Below, one piece after another: positions 25,197 to 32,808 of a stretch of 64,000 nt of DNA (the stretch's first letter is position 1; every line of letters starts with the position of its first letter). A program made the translations under genes and the position numbers. Source of the stretch: Mycobacterium sp. URHB0044 (GTDB lineage: Bacteria; Actinomycetota; Actinomycetes; Mycobacteriales; Mycobacteriaceae); contig NZ_JIAW01000007.1 in assembly GCF_000620625.1 (NCBI RefSeq), positions 286,470 through 350,469 on the forward strand. Direction: 5' to 3'. A model generated the notes under the pieces. The model did no database searches. It saw nothing but the letters and a program-made list of their open reading frames with translations, and was not told where the DNA came from.

Positions 25197-26814
25197 GGCG
25201 GCTACCTCCTTCCTCGGTTAGGCAGAGGACGTCGAAGAGTGCGGTGCTCAACTCCGGTGCGAGCTGGGCGATGCAGGCGCCCGCGATGCACCGGTCGGGC
25301 CGTAGGAAGAGCATGGACTCGGCATGCGCGTCGAAGAACGCCTTGAGCGCACCGGTGCGGTCGCCGACGATCACGACTTCAGAATCGTCGTGGCCGGTCC
25401 AGTGCAGTTGGGTCACTGGCCGCGCGGCGATGAACGTGGCTCCCAATGCCTTCCACCGGGCGAAGGCGTCGGCGCCGAGGAGGGCACGCGGATTGTTGTT
25501 CCAGGTCAACACCGCGAAGCCGGGGCCGATCACGTCGTCGAGGAGCACGTTCTCGGCGTCGCGGGTGTCGACGCGGGGCTGGATGAACAGCGTGCCCGTC
25601 GGCGAGGTGGCCGACCGTGGCTCGACATGCGCGATGGCGCCCTGCTCGTAGCGCGGCATCGGCTTGAACCGCATCTCGAGGATGTAGCGCTTGAGCGTCG
25701 GCACGACCGATGCGGCCCGAATCACGCGGTCCCGCAGGGCCGCAACCCTGCGGTCGGTTGGCGAGATGACCCGGCCGACCATCGTGGACAGGTCGATCAT
25801 GGCGCGGGCATGTTTGCGGCGTTCCGCGTCGTAGGTGTCGAGCAGCCCCTCGCCGGCCTGGCCAGAAACCACCGCGGCCAACTTCCAACCCAAATTCGCC
25901 GCGTCGCGGATGCCGCTGTTGTACCCCTGCCCCTGCCACACCGGCATCAGGTGGGCGGCGTCACCGGCCAGCAGGACGCGGCCCTTGCGGAATGCCCCCG
26001 CGATGCGCGAATGGTGGGTATACACCCGGTGCCGGATCACGTCGACGCGCTCGGGATGCGGTACGAACGGCGCCAACATGCGAGCGATGAACTCCGGTCG
26101 CTCGACCTGCTCGTCGGTCTCGTTGGCGTGAATCATGAACTCGAAGCGCCGAATTCCGTGCGCGATCGAGATGGAGGCGTAGGGACGCGCGGGATCCGCA
26201 CCGACCTCGCTGTTGGGATGGCCGAGCGGATCGCTGGCGAGATCGATGACCAGCCAGCGCGTCGCCGAGGTGGTGCCGTCGAACGACACGCCCATCAGGC
26301 CCCGCGTCGCGCTGCGGCCGCCATCGCAGCCCACGACGTAGCGTGCGGTCACCGTCGACGGCTCCCCCGCGATCGCCACCGTCACGCCGTCGGCGGTCTC
26401 CTCGCACGACTCCATCCGGGCTTTCCAGGCCACGTCGACCGAGTCGAAGCGTTCCAGACCGCGCAGCAGTTCGGCGTCGACCATCGGCTGAACGAAGCCG
26501 TTGCGCTTCGGCCAGCCGAAACGTGCGTCGGGAGGCGCCATCTCGGCAAGCAACCGACGGTTGCCGTCGAAGAACCGCAGTATCTGGTTGGGCACGGTGT
26601 GCGGCAGGACGTGCTCGACGAGCCCGATGGCCTGGAACGTCCGCAGCGCCTCGTCGTCCAGGCCGACCCCGCGCGGATAGTCGATCAGGTTCTCGCGCTC
26701 GTCGACGACGAGCGTCCGAATCCCTTGCAGACCGAGGAAGTTGGCCAGCGTCAGCCCGACCGGTCCGGCTCCGACGATCAGCACGTCGACGTCTGTTGCT
26801 TCGTTGGCAGCCAC
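25111..26814 (-). CDS. mhpA: 3-(3-hydroxyphenyl)propionate hydroxylase-like FAD monooxygenase
   Basis: A 567-residue aromatic-ring hydroxylase. The FAD motif is IVGAGPVGLTLANFLG, with DG (VGCDGGRSATRG) and GDAAHLMPVWQGQGYNSG for the FAD ribityl/active site, then the thioredoxin-like C-terminal domain. It matches MhpA, which inserts an ortho hydroxyl into 3-hydroxyphenylpropionate using NADH. The last 29 or so residues run out of frame across the start of mhpB (86-nt overlap) and look non-homologous. A one-base shift would instead stop at a TAA just before the mhpB ribosome-binding site. Confidence 0.92.
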   Translation of the reverse strand: MAANEATDVDVLIVGAGPVGLTLANFLGLQGIRTLVVDERENLIDYPRGVGLDDEALRTFQAIGLVEHVLPHTVPNQILRFFDGNRRLLAEMAPPDARFGWPKRNGFVQPMVDAELLRGLERFDSVDVAWKARMESCEETADGVTVAIAGEPSTVTARYVVGCDGGRSATRGLMGVSFDGTTSATRWLVIDLASDPLGHPNSEVGADPARPYASISIAHGIRRFEFMIHANETDEQVERPEFIARMLAPFVPHPERVDVIRHRVYTHHSRIAGAFRKGRVLLAGDAAHLMPVWQGQGYNSGIRDAANLGWKLAAVVSGQAGEGLLDTYDAERRKHARAMIDLSTMVGRVISPTDRRVAALRDRVIRAASVVPTLKRYILEMRFKPMPRYEQGAIAHVEPRSATSPTGTLFIQPRVDTRDAENVLLDDVIGPGFAVLTWNNNPRALLGADAFARWKALGATFIAARPVTQLHWTGHDDSEVVIVGDRTGALKAFFDAHAESMLFLRPDRCIAGACIAQLAPELSTALFDVLCLTEEGGSRHEPSNANRAVLHVAQPAAESAGTVSGTP

Positions 26815-26823
26815 GTCACCGAC

Positions 26824-26850
26824 CTCTGCTCTTCGCGCGAGCGCTCATCG
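26824..26850. repeat. 27-nt junction repeat, copy 2 (mhpC / mhpA junction)
   Basis: Identical over 27 nt to 24222-24248. It contains the mhpC stop within ATGA. From that ATG the frame reads MSARAKSRGR and stops 1 nt before the mhpA GTG. Here the repeat therefore does not extend the following protein, unlike the optional extension at copy 1. Confidence 0.8.
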
Positions 26851-27711
26851 CCGCCCCAGCAAGAAGTCGATGTGCAGACGGTTGAACGTCTTGGCGTCCT
26901 CGTACTGCGGCCAGTGACCGCAGTCGGCCATGACCTCGAACCGCGACCCGGGGATCATCGAGGCGAGGCGGCTGCCCTCGCTCACGTCGGCGGTGGGATC
27001 ATCGCTGGTCCACAGCACCAACGTGGGCGCCGTGATCGCGCCGTACTCCTTGGGTCCGAGCAGGTTTCGCGCGCGGATCTCGGGATCCTGCAACGCCATG
27101 ATGTCGCTCATCGCGGAGACGAAGCCGGGTTGGCGGTACACCCGCTGTCGGCTGGCGACGATGTCGTCGTAGTCCTTGGTCTTGTCGGCCATCAGCCACT
27201 TGATCCGCGCCTGCACGGTCTCCCAGGACGGGTTCTCGGCGGCCGCCATGGAGAGCGTGATGATGCGCTTCATCACGACGGGGTCGGCCTGGGAACCACC
27301 CGCGGTGTTGAGCACCAGCCGGTCGATGCGGTCGGGATGGTCGGACGCGGCGCGGGCGGCCACCCAGCCGCCGAGGGATTCACCGGACAGGTGCACGCGG
27401 TCGGCGCCGATGGCGTCGAACACCGCCAACAGGTGGTCGACGTAGTGCTGCACTTCGAGCGGATGCCCCGGCTTGTCGGTGTAGCCGTGGCCGAGCATGT
27501 CGATCGACCACGTCGAAAAGTGCTCGGCATGTGCTTCGAGATTGCGGACGTAGGCCTCCGCGTGGCCGCCCGATCCGTGCAACAGCACGAGCGTCGGCTT
27601 GCTCGGGTCGCCCGCGTGCAGGTACCGCGTCCGCACTCCTGCTGCGTCGAGGAACCCCTGCGAGAACGGGACGCCCTGGAGGTCACTCCAGACGCTCTCG
27701 AACTCCGCCAT
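26845..27711 (-). CDS. mhpC: Meta-cleavage product hydrolase (2-hydroxy-6-oxonona-2,4-dienedioate hydrolase-like)
   Basis: 288 residues, the same length as E. coli MhpC. It shows LLHGSGGHAEAY (oxyanion hole), GESLGGWVAA (nucleophile Ser), the acid near LWTSDDPTADV and the catalytic His in CGHWPQYED. It hydrolyses the C-C bond of the ring-fission product made by MhpB. It heads the minus-strand operon and is divergent from the IclR gene. Two dyad elements in the 109-nt gap provide likely control. Confidence 0.92.
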   Translation of the reverse strand: MAEFESVWSDLQGVPFSQGFLDAAGVRTRYLHAGDPSKPTLVLLHGSGGHAEAYVRNLEAHAEHFSTWSIDMLGHGYTDKPGHPLEVQHYVDHLLAVFDAIGADRVHLSGESLGGWVAARAASDHPDRIDRLVLNTAGGSQADPVVMKRIITLSMAAAENPSWETVQARIKWLMADKTKDYDDIVASRQRVYRQPGFVSAMSDIMALQDPEIRARNLLGPKEYGAITAPTLVLWTSDDPTADVSEGSRLASMIPGSRFEVMADCGHWPQYEDAKTFNRLHIDFLLGRR

Positions 27712-27736
27712 TCAGGCCCCTTCCGCCATCGGTGAT

Positions 27737-27751
27737 GGAAATCTCATTCTC
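27737..27751. promoter_or_regulatory. GAGAAT-N3-ATTCTC-type site (degenerate), mhpC/IclR gap
   Basis: GGAAAT-CTC-ATTCTC has one perfect half and one 4-of-6 half of the motif found at 34913 and 43254. It sits 26 nt upstream of mhpC. On its own it would be unremarkable; its value is as a possible third member of the set. Confidence 0.35.
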
Positions 27752-27768
27752 TTGTGGCGCGAGCGATG

Positions 27769-27794
27769 TGTGCTAATATCGCACATCAATGTGC
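27769..27794. promoter_or_regulatory. Overlapping dyads, likely IclR operator
   Basis: Two perfect inverted repeats share their middle arm: TGTGC-TAATATC-GCACA (27769-27785) and GCACAT-CA-ATGTGC (27781-27794). They lie between the divergent mhpC and IclR starts, where an MhpR-like regulator would bind. The AT-rich TAATAT in the first spacer could be part of a -10 element. Confidence 0.6.
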
Positions 27795-27820
27795 ACTATG
27801 TATAGAGCATCACTCTCACG

Positions 27821-28528
27821 ATGACGTCTGTCAAGGACGATGGCGACGCGCCCGACCGGATCGCGGCCGGCTCGCAGACGCTGGCCCGGGGCCTGTCGGC
27901 GCTGCAGGCCGTCTCCGGTTCGCCGTCGGGAATGACCGCGCAGCAGGTCGCCGACCACGTCGGCGTGCACCGCACCATCGCCTACCGGCTGCTGTCCACG
28001 CTGGCGCAGTACCGTTACGTGGTGAAGGGTGAGGACGGCCGGTACCGCCCGGCCGCGGCGCTCGCGGTGCTCGGCGCGTCGTTCGACAACAACTTGCGCC
28101 AGCTCAGCGTGCCGACACTGCGGACACTGGCCGACGACCTCGGAACGACGGTGTCGCTGCTTGTCGCCGAGGGCGACCAGCAGGTGGCGGTCGCGGTGAT
28201 CGTGCCGACGCTGGTGTTCTACCAACTGTCGTTTCACGAGGGCAGCCGGTATCCACTCGAGCGGGGGTCCGCAGGCATCGCGCTGTTGGCCTGCATGCCG
28301 CCCCGGCCGGGCGAACGCGATCTGGTGCCGCGCACCCGCGAACAGGGCTGGGTGATGACGCACGGCGAGATCGAGCCCGACACGTACGGCCTGGCCGTGC
28401 CGGTGCGCCGCAGGCCGCCGTCGCCGCCGACGTGCATCAACCTCATCTCACACCGCGAGGATGCGCTGTTAAAAGGGCGCGACGCGGTGATCGAGGCGGC
28501 CGGGCAGCTGGCTCGAATCCTTGGCTGA
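27821..28528 (+). CDS. IclR-family regulator of the mhp operon
   Basis: 235 residues. The N-terminal winged helix (ALQAVSGSPSGMTAQQVADH, then VHRTIAYRLLSTL) is followed by an IclR effector domain that ends RILG. MhpR, PcaR and other aromatic-pathway regulators belong to this family. It is divergent from mhpC-A-B with double-dyad operators in between, so control of mhp expression by a phenylpropionate-type ligand is the natural inference. Its stop overlaps the region just before the following flavoprotein gene. Confidence 0.9.
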   Translation: MTSVKDDGDAPDRIAAGSQTLARGLSALQAVSGSPSGMTAQQVADHVGVHRTIAYRLLSTLAQYRYVVKGEDGRYRPAAALAVLGASFDNNLRQLSVPTLRTLADDLGTTVSLLVAEGDQQVAVAVIVPTLVFYQLSFHEGSRYPLERGSAGIALLACMPPRPGERDLVPRTREQGWVMTHGEIEPDTYGLAVPVRRRPPSPPTCINLISHREDALLKGRDAVIEAAGQLARILG

Positions 28529-28553
28529 CAACATAATTCGGAAGGGTGACGCA

Positions 28554-30155
28554 GTGACTAGCGATTGGGACCACGAGGTCGACGTCGTCGTGCTCGGTAC
28601 CGGAGGCGCGGGATTGACTGCCGCGCTGACCGCCGCGGTGGGCGGCGCATCGGTGGCGGTGTACGAGAAGTCCGACACGGTCGGCGGCACCACGGCGGTG
28701 TCGGGCGGCATCGTGTGGATACCCGCGCACCATCGCTCCGCCGCCGGCGAACTCACGGTGGATGATGCGATGCGTTACCTGGAGGCGCAATCGCTCGGTG
28801 CGATGGACACCGAACTCGTCGAGACCTTCGTCCGTACGGGCCCCGAGATGCTGGACTTCGTCGAAGCGCACAGCGAGCTGCAGTTCGAGATCGCTGAGGG
28901 TTTCCCCGATTACAAGCCCGAACTTCCCGGCGGACGCCCGTCGGGTGGACGCTCACTCAACGCCAAGCCGTTCGACCTCGCTCGCCTGGACGACTGGGGC
29001 AAGCGCATCACGTCGTTCCCGGCCGACTGGAGCAACGTCGGCATCGACGCCGAGACACGGGCCCGGATCCACGCGTCGGTCGACGAGTCGTTGGCCGATC
29101 CCTGTGTGGCAGGCACTGCGTTGATCGCAGGACTGCTCAAGGGCCTGCTCGATCTCGGTGTCGTGCCCGTCACCGACGCGCGGGCGGTCGAACTGATCGC
29201 CGATGATGGCCACATCGTCGGTGCACGGATCTCGCATGGCGGCAACGACATTCGCGTGCGCGCCCGTCGCGGCGTCGTGCTGGGCACCGGCGGCTTCGAA
29301 TGGGACCCCAGGCTCGTCGAGGCCTACCTGCGCGGACCCATGCACGGACCGGTGTCGCCACCGAACAACACCGGTGACGGTTTGCGCATGGCGATGGCGC
29401 ACGGCGCCGATCTGGCCAACATGGGTGAGGCGTGGTGGGTACCCATCGTCCAGATTCCCGGCGACACCATCGACGGGCACCAGCGCAGCCGCAGCGTGCG
29501 CCTGGAACGCACTCGTCCGCGCAGCATCATCGTCAACCGGGCGGGCAAGCGGTTCCTCAACGAGGCCGGCGAGTACAACTCGATGGCGGGGCCGTTCCAC
29601 CATCTCGACCCGCGCTTCGGGTACCTCAACGACCCGGCGTGGATCGTGTTCGACGCGCTGCACCTGAAGAAGTACGGCTTCCTCGGCATCGAACCCGACG
29701 CCGCGGTGCCCGACTGGTTCTGCAGGTCTGCGGATCTGGTCGAGCTCGGCGCCAAGACCGGTATCGACGCCGACGGGCTGGCCCGCACGATCGAGGCGTG
29801 GAATCGCAACGTCGCCGACGAGGTCGATCCCGACTTCGGCCGTGGCTCAAGCGCTTACGACGGCTACTGGGGCGATCCCGCCGCCGCCAGCCCGGCACTG
29901 CAGACGCTCGGACCCATCGACACCGCGCCGTACTTCGCCGTGCCGGTCACCGTGGGCGCGATGGGCACCAAGGGCGGGCCGCGCACCGACGGCGACGGAC
30001 GCGTCCTGCACGTCAGCGGCGAGCCGATCGACGGGCTGTACGCCGCGGGCAACGCGATGGCAGGCGTGACGGGCAAGGCCTACGGCGGCGCGGGCGGAAC
30101 CTTGGGCCCCGCCATGGTCTTCGGCTACCGGGTCGGACGGGCGCTCACCGGTTAG
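28554..30155 (+). CDS. FAD-dependent KstD-like dehydrogenase (second copy)
   Basis: 533 residues from GTG 28554, with AAGGG upstream. The FAD motif is VVLGTGGAGLTAA, followed by GGTTAVSGGIVWIP. The C-terminal part has VGAMGTKGGPRTD and GLYAAGNAMAGVTGKAYGGA, the KstD/fumarate-reductase family pattern. It is shorter and clearly different from the flavoprotein at 22444. It is co-directional with IclR, 25 nt downstream, and probably dehydrogenates a cyclohexanone- or cyclohexene-type intermediate. Confidence 0.87.
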   Translation: MTSDWDHEVDVVVLGTGGAGLTAALTAAVGGASVAVYEKSDTVGGTTAVSGGIVWIPAHHRSAAGELTVDDAMRYLEAQSLGAMDTELVETFVRTGPEMLDFVEAHSELQFEIAEGFPDYKPELPGGRPSGGRSLNAKPFDLARLDDWGKRITSFPADWSNVGIDAETRARIHASVDESLADPCVAGTALIAGLLKGLLDLGVVPVTDARAVELIADDGHIVGARISHGGNDIRVRARRGVVLGTGGFEWDPRLVEAYLRGPMHGPVSPPNNTGDGLRMAMAHGADLANMGEAWWVPIVQIPGDTIDGHQRSRSVRLERTRPRSIIVNRAGKRFLNEAGEYNSMAGPFHHLDPRFGYLNDPAWIVFDALHLKKYGFLGIEPDAAVPDWFCRSADLVELGAKTGIDADGLARTIEAWNRNVADEVDPDFGRGSSAYDGYWGDPAAASPALQTLGPIDTAPYFAVPVTVGAMGTKGGPRTDGDGRVLHVSGEPIDGLYAAGNAMAGVTGKAYGGAGGTLGPAMVFGYRVGRALTG

Positions 30156-30159
30156 TCCA

Positions 30160-30222
30160 CGCCGAGCGTGCGCTCGTGTGCGAAGAATTTGCGATTCGTC
30201 GCACACCCGCGCACGTTCGGCG
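30160..30222. terminator. Large two-tier hairpin between convergent genes, probable bidirectional terminator
   Basis: The outer arms CGCCGAGCGTGCGC (30160-30173) and GCGCACGTTCGGCG (30209-30222) pair at 13 of 14 positions. An inner stem, GTGTGCGA/TCGCACAC (30176-30183 with 30199-30206), continues into GAAT-TTGCG-ATTC. It fills the gap between two convergent genes. There is no U-tract, as is common for mycobacterial terminators, so it may instead be a dispersed palindromic repeat. Confidence 0.6.
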
Positions 30223-30230
30223 CGCGAAAC

Positions 30231-31133
30231 TCAGTCCCTGACCTTGTCCTTCGCCGCGGACACGATGGGCGGCGCGTCCTTGTACGACGGAATGCCGTCC
30301 GACTCGAGGCCGACCGGGAATCCGTTGTCGTGCACCTGCGCCCAGTGACTGTGGTTCAGCTCGTGCAGCGTGAAGCAGGCGTTGAGCGAGTTGTAGAAAC
30401 CCTGGTTGTCCATGGTCTGGTTGACCGATTCCTTCACCAGCAACGCGGCCATCGTCGGCACCTTGGCGATGCGGCGGGCGAACTCCAGCGTCTTGTCGGC
30501 CAGCTCGTCCTCGGGGAACACCTTGGACACCATGCCGAGCGCATAGGCCTCGTCGACGGTCAGCGCGTCGCCGGTCAGCATCAGCTCCTTGGTCTTGCGC
30601 GGCCCGAATTCCCATGGATGGGCGAAGTATTCGACACCGCACATGCCCAGGCGCGTGCCCACGACGTCGGCGAATCGGGTGTTCTCCGCGGCGACGATCA
30701 GGTCGCAGGCCCACATCAACATGAGCGCGGCGGCGTACACGTCGCCGTGCACCTGCGCGACGGTGATCTTGCGGAGATTGCGCCAGCGCCGTGTGTTCTC
30801 GAAGTAGTGGTGCCACTCCTGCAGCATCAGTTTCTCGGCACCCTCGCGCGTGCCGCCGTTGACCGCGAAGCTCGGGTTCTGGTCGGGACCTGGCGTGTAC
30901 TCGGACCGCTGGACCGCGGACCCCATGTCATGGCCCGACGAGAACATCGGTCCGACCCCGCCGAGGATGACGACGCGGACCTTGTCGTCGGCCTCGGCCT
31001 CCATGAAGGCGGCGTGCAGATCTACCAGCATGCCCCGGTTCTGCGCGTTGCGCGCCTCAGGCCGGTTGAGCATGATCCGGGCGATGGTGCCCTCGTCGAG
31101 GGTCTCGTACGTCACGTAGCGGTAGTCAGCCAT
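30231..31133 (-). CDS. Enoyl-CoA hydratase/isomerase family protein
   Basis: 300 residues. The first oxyanion-hole block is GVGPMFSSGHDMGS (about 59-72), and the second is VAQVHGDVYAAALMLMWACD (about 124-143). It is larger than EchA proteins because of an insert after the first block. It resembles the hydratase at 78 in length and layout, including the WHHYFENTRRWRNL segment. It is the last gene of the thiolase-MeaB-DUF35 operon and probably hydrates an unsaturated CoA ester before retro-aldol or thiolytic cleavage. Confidence 0.88.
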   Translation of the reverse strand: MADYRYVTYETLDEGTIARIMLNRPEARNAQNRGMLVDLHAAFMEAEADDKVRVVILGGVGPMFSSGHDMGSAVQRSEYTPGPDQNPSFAVNGGTREGAEKLMLQEWHHYFENTRRWRNLRKITVAQVHGDVYAAALMLMWACDLIVAAENTRFADVVGTRLGMCGVEYFAHPWEFGPRKTKELMLTGDALTVDEAYALGMVSKVFPEDELADKTLEFARRIAKVPTMAALLVKESVNQTMDNQGFYNSLNACFTLHELNHSHWAQVHDNGFPVGLESDGIPSYKDAPPIVSAAKDKVRD

Positions 31134-31187
31134 ATTCGGACTCTATTCCTTGGAGAACGCCGTTACCGCAGGGGGTCGAGAACGACT

Positions 31188-32333
31188 CTAGAGCGACAGG
31201 ATGGTCGCCGACGCCGTGCCGGGCGCACCGTAAACCTGCGCCAAGCCAACCCGCGGCTCACCGGGAACCTGACGCTCGCCGGCTTCCCCGCGCAGCTGGC
31301 GGACCAGCTCGTGCATCTGGCGTAGGCCCGACGCGCCGATGGGCTCGCCGTTGGCGATCAGGCCGCCATCCGTGTTGACCGGAATGGAGCCGTTGATCTC
31401 GGTGGCGCCGTCGGCCAGCAGCTTCTCCTGCTCGCCGTCGGCGCACAGGCCCGTCTCCGCCATGTGGATGACCTCGGCGCCCGCGTCGGTGTCCTGCAGC
31501 TGGGCGACGTCGACGTCCTCGGGTCCGATGCCTGCGACCTCGTAGGCCGCCCGCGCCGCATAGACCGTCGGCGAGAAGTCCTGATCGAGCGGCGCCGATG
31601 TCGCATGCACCTCGTAGGCGCCGAAGCGACGGGTGCGAATTTCGGTGGCTCGCACGAACACCGGCTTGTCGGTGAAGCGGTGTGCGATGTCGCCGCGGCA
31701 CATGATCACGGCGGCGGCGCCTTCGTCGGGCGCGCAGAACATGAACTGCCGCAACGGATAGTTCAGCACCGGCGACGCCATGATGTCCTCTTCGGAGATC
31801 GGCTTGCGGCGGAACGCATTCGGGTTCAGTGCGCCGTTGCGGAAGTTCTTGGCGGCCACCTTGGCGAGGGTTTCCTCGCTGATGTTGTGGTCGTGGAGGT
31901 ACTTGTTGGCCTTCATGCCGAAGAACTTGGTGGTGACGAATTGGCCGTTCTCGGCGTACCACTGGGGCAGCGCCAGCTTGGCGGGATCGTCGGTGAATGC
32001 GCCGCGCGGGTGCTTGTCCAGACCGATCGCGATGCCGATGTCGTACTTGCCCAGCCGGATGGTGTCGGCGGTCTGCTGGATGGCGCTGGCGGATGTGGCG
32101 CAGGCATTGAATACGTTGGTGAACGTGATGCCGGTGAGTCCGACGAGCCTGGTCACGGAGTCGGGGTTGGAGACCTCGTAGCTTCCGCCGAAGCCGAATT
32201 GGACGTCGCCCCATTCGATTCCGGCGTCGACGAGTGCAGATTGGATCGCCTCGGCGCCCATCTCCACGGCCGACTTGTCGAACCGGCCGAACGGGTGGAT
32301 GCCAACGCCGATGATGGCCACGTCGTGCGTCAT
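31188..32333 (-). CDS. Thiolase-fold lipid-transfer-type protein, Ltp2-like acyl-CoA retro-aldolase
   Basis: 381 residues of the SCP2-thiolase family. Cys78 (NACATSA) is present, but the usual GHPxGASG His is Glu330 (GEPIGASG). The second catalytic Cys loop is VYGAPG, with Tyr368 in its place. Loss of these thiolase residues and a Tyr in the last loop recall Ltp2, a steroid side-chain retro-aldolase that works with a DUF35 protein. The gene directly downstream of a DUF35/OB-fold gene (13-nt gap) supports that reading. The start at ATG 32333 excludes a spurious upstream extension. Confidence 0.85.
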   Translation of the reverse strand: MTHDVAIIGVGIHPFGRFDKSAVEMGAEAIQSALVDAGIEWGDVQFGFGGSYEVSNPDSVTRLVGLTGITFTNVFNACATSASAIQQTADTIRLGKYDIGIAIGLDKHPRGAFTDDPAKLALPQWYAENGQFVTTKFFGMKANKYLHDHNISEETLAKVAAKNFRNGALNPNAFRRKPISEEDIMASPVLNYPLRQFMFCAPDEGAAAVIMCRGDIAHRFTDKPVFVRATEIRTRRFGAYEVHATSAPLDQDFSPTVYAARAAYEVAGIGPEDVDVAQLQDTDAGAEVIHMAETGLCADGEQEKLLADGATEINGSIPVNTDGGLIANGEPIGASGLRQMHELVRQLRGEAGERQVPGEPRVGLAQVYGAPGTASATILSL

Positions 32334-32346
32334 GTCTGGCTCCTGT

Positions 32347-32760
32347 CTAAACCGGCTGGAACGCGAAGGTGACGATCTCGTTGCCGTCCGCATCGGTGGT
32401 GAACGGCACCATGGTCAGCTCGACCTCCATGCCGAACTTCAGTTTCTCCGGGTCGTTTTCGGTCAGTCGCCCTTCGACCCGCACCACGTCACCGAGCTGG
32501 ACGAGGCCGACGCCGAACGGAACGAAGTCCTTGCCGGTCGGTCCGATGTACGGAGCCCCGGGCGGAAAGCCCTGCGTCGTCCACGCCACGACGGTGCCGC
32601 GCCGCGGCAGCAGGGTGTCCGACATCTCGGCCTTGCTGCACTTCGGGCAGTGCGACTGGCGGGGGAAGACGCATGCGCCGCATGCGCCACATTCGCTGCC
32701 GATCAGCTGCGGATTGTCATCCGGCCACGTCGAGATTCCGGGGTCGATCGCCTTCTGCAT
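32347..32760 (-). CDS. Zn-ribbon/OB-fold (DUF35) protein
   Basis: 137 residues: an N-terminal rubredoxin-like zinc ribbon with C24, C27, C30, C38 and C41 (four of the five would suffice for one zinc), then an OB-fold. DUF35 proteins bind acyl-CoA and form obligatory complexes with thiolase-fold enzymes (ChsH2 with Ltp2, for example). It lies between meaB and the Ltp2-like gene on the same strand. A structural partner of that enzyme is the likely role. Confidence 0.9.
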   Translation of the reverse strand: MQKAIDPGISTWPDDNPQLIGSECGACGACVFPRQSHCPKCSKAEMSDTLLPRRGTVVAWTTQGFPPGAPYIGPTGKDFVPFGVGLVQLGDVVRVEGRLTENDPEKLKFGMEVELTMVPFTTDADGNEIVTFAFQPV

Positions 32761-32808
32761 GAGGCTCCTGAGGTGCGACGAAGAATACGTTCACGAAATC
32801 GTACAACA

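Noticed and set aside
25324..27735. An 803-codon open frame on the plus strand opposite mhpA/mhpC
   Set aside because: It lies antisense to clearly conserved mhp genes, is rich in Arg, His, Gly and Val as expected of a GC-rich shadow frame, and has no recognisable domain.
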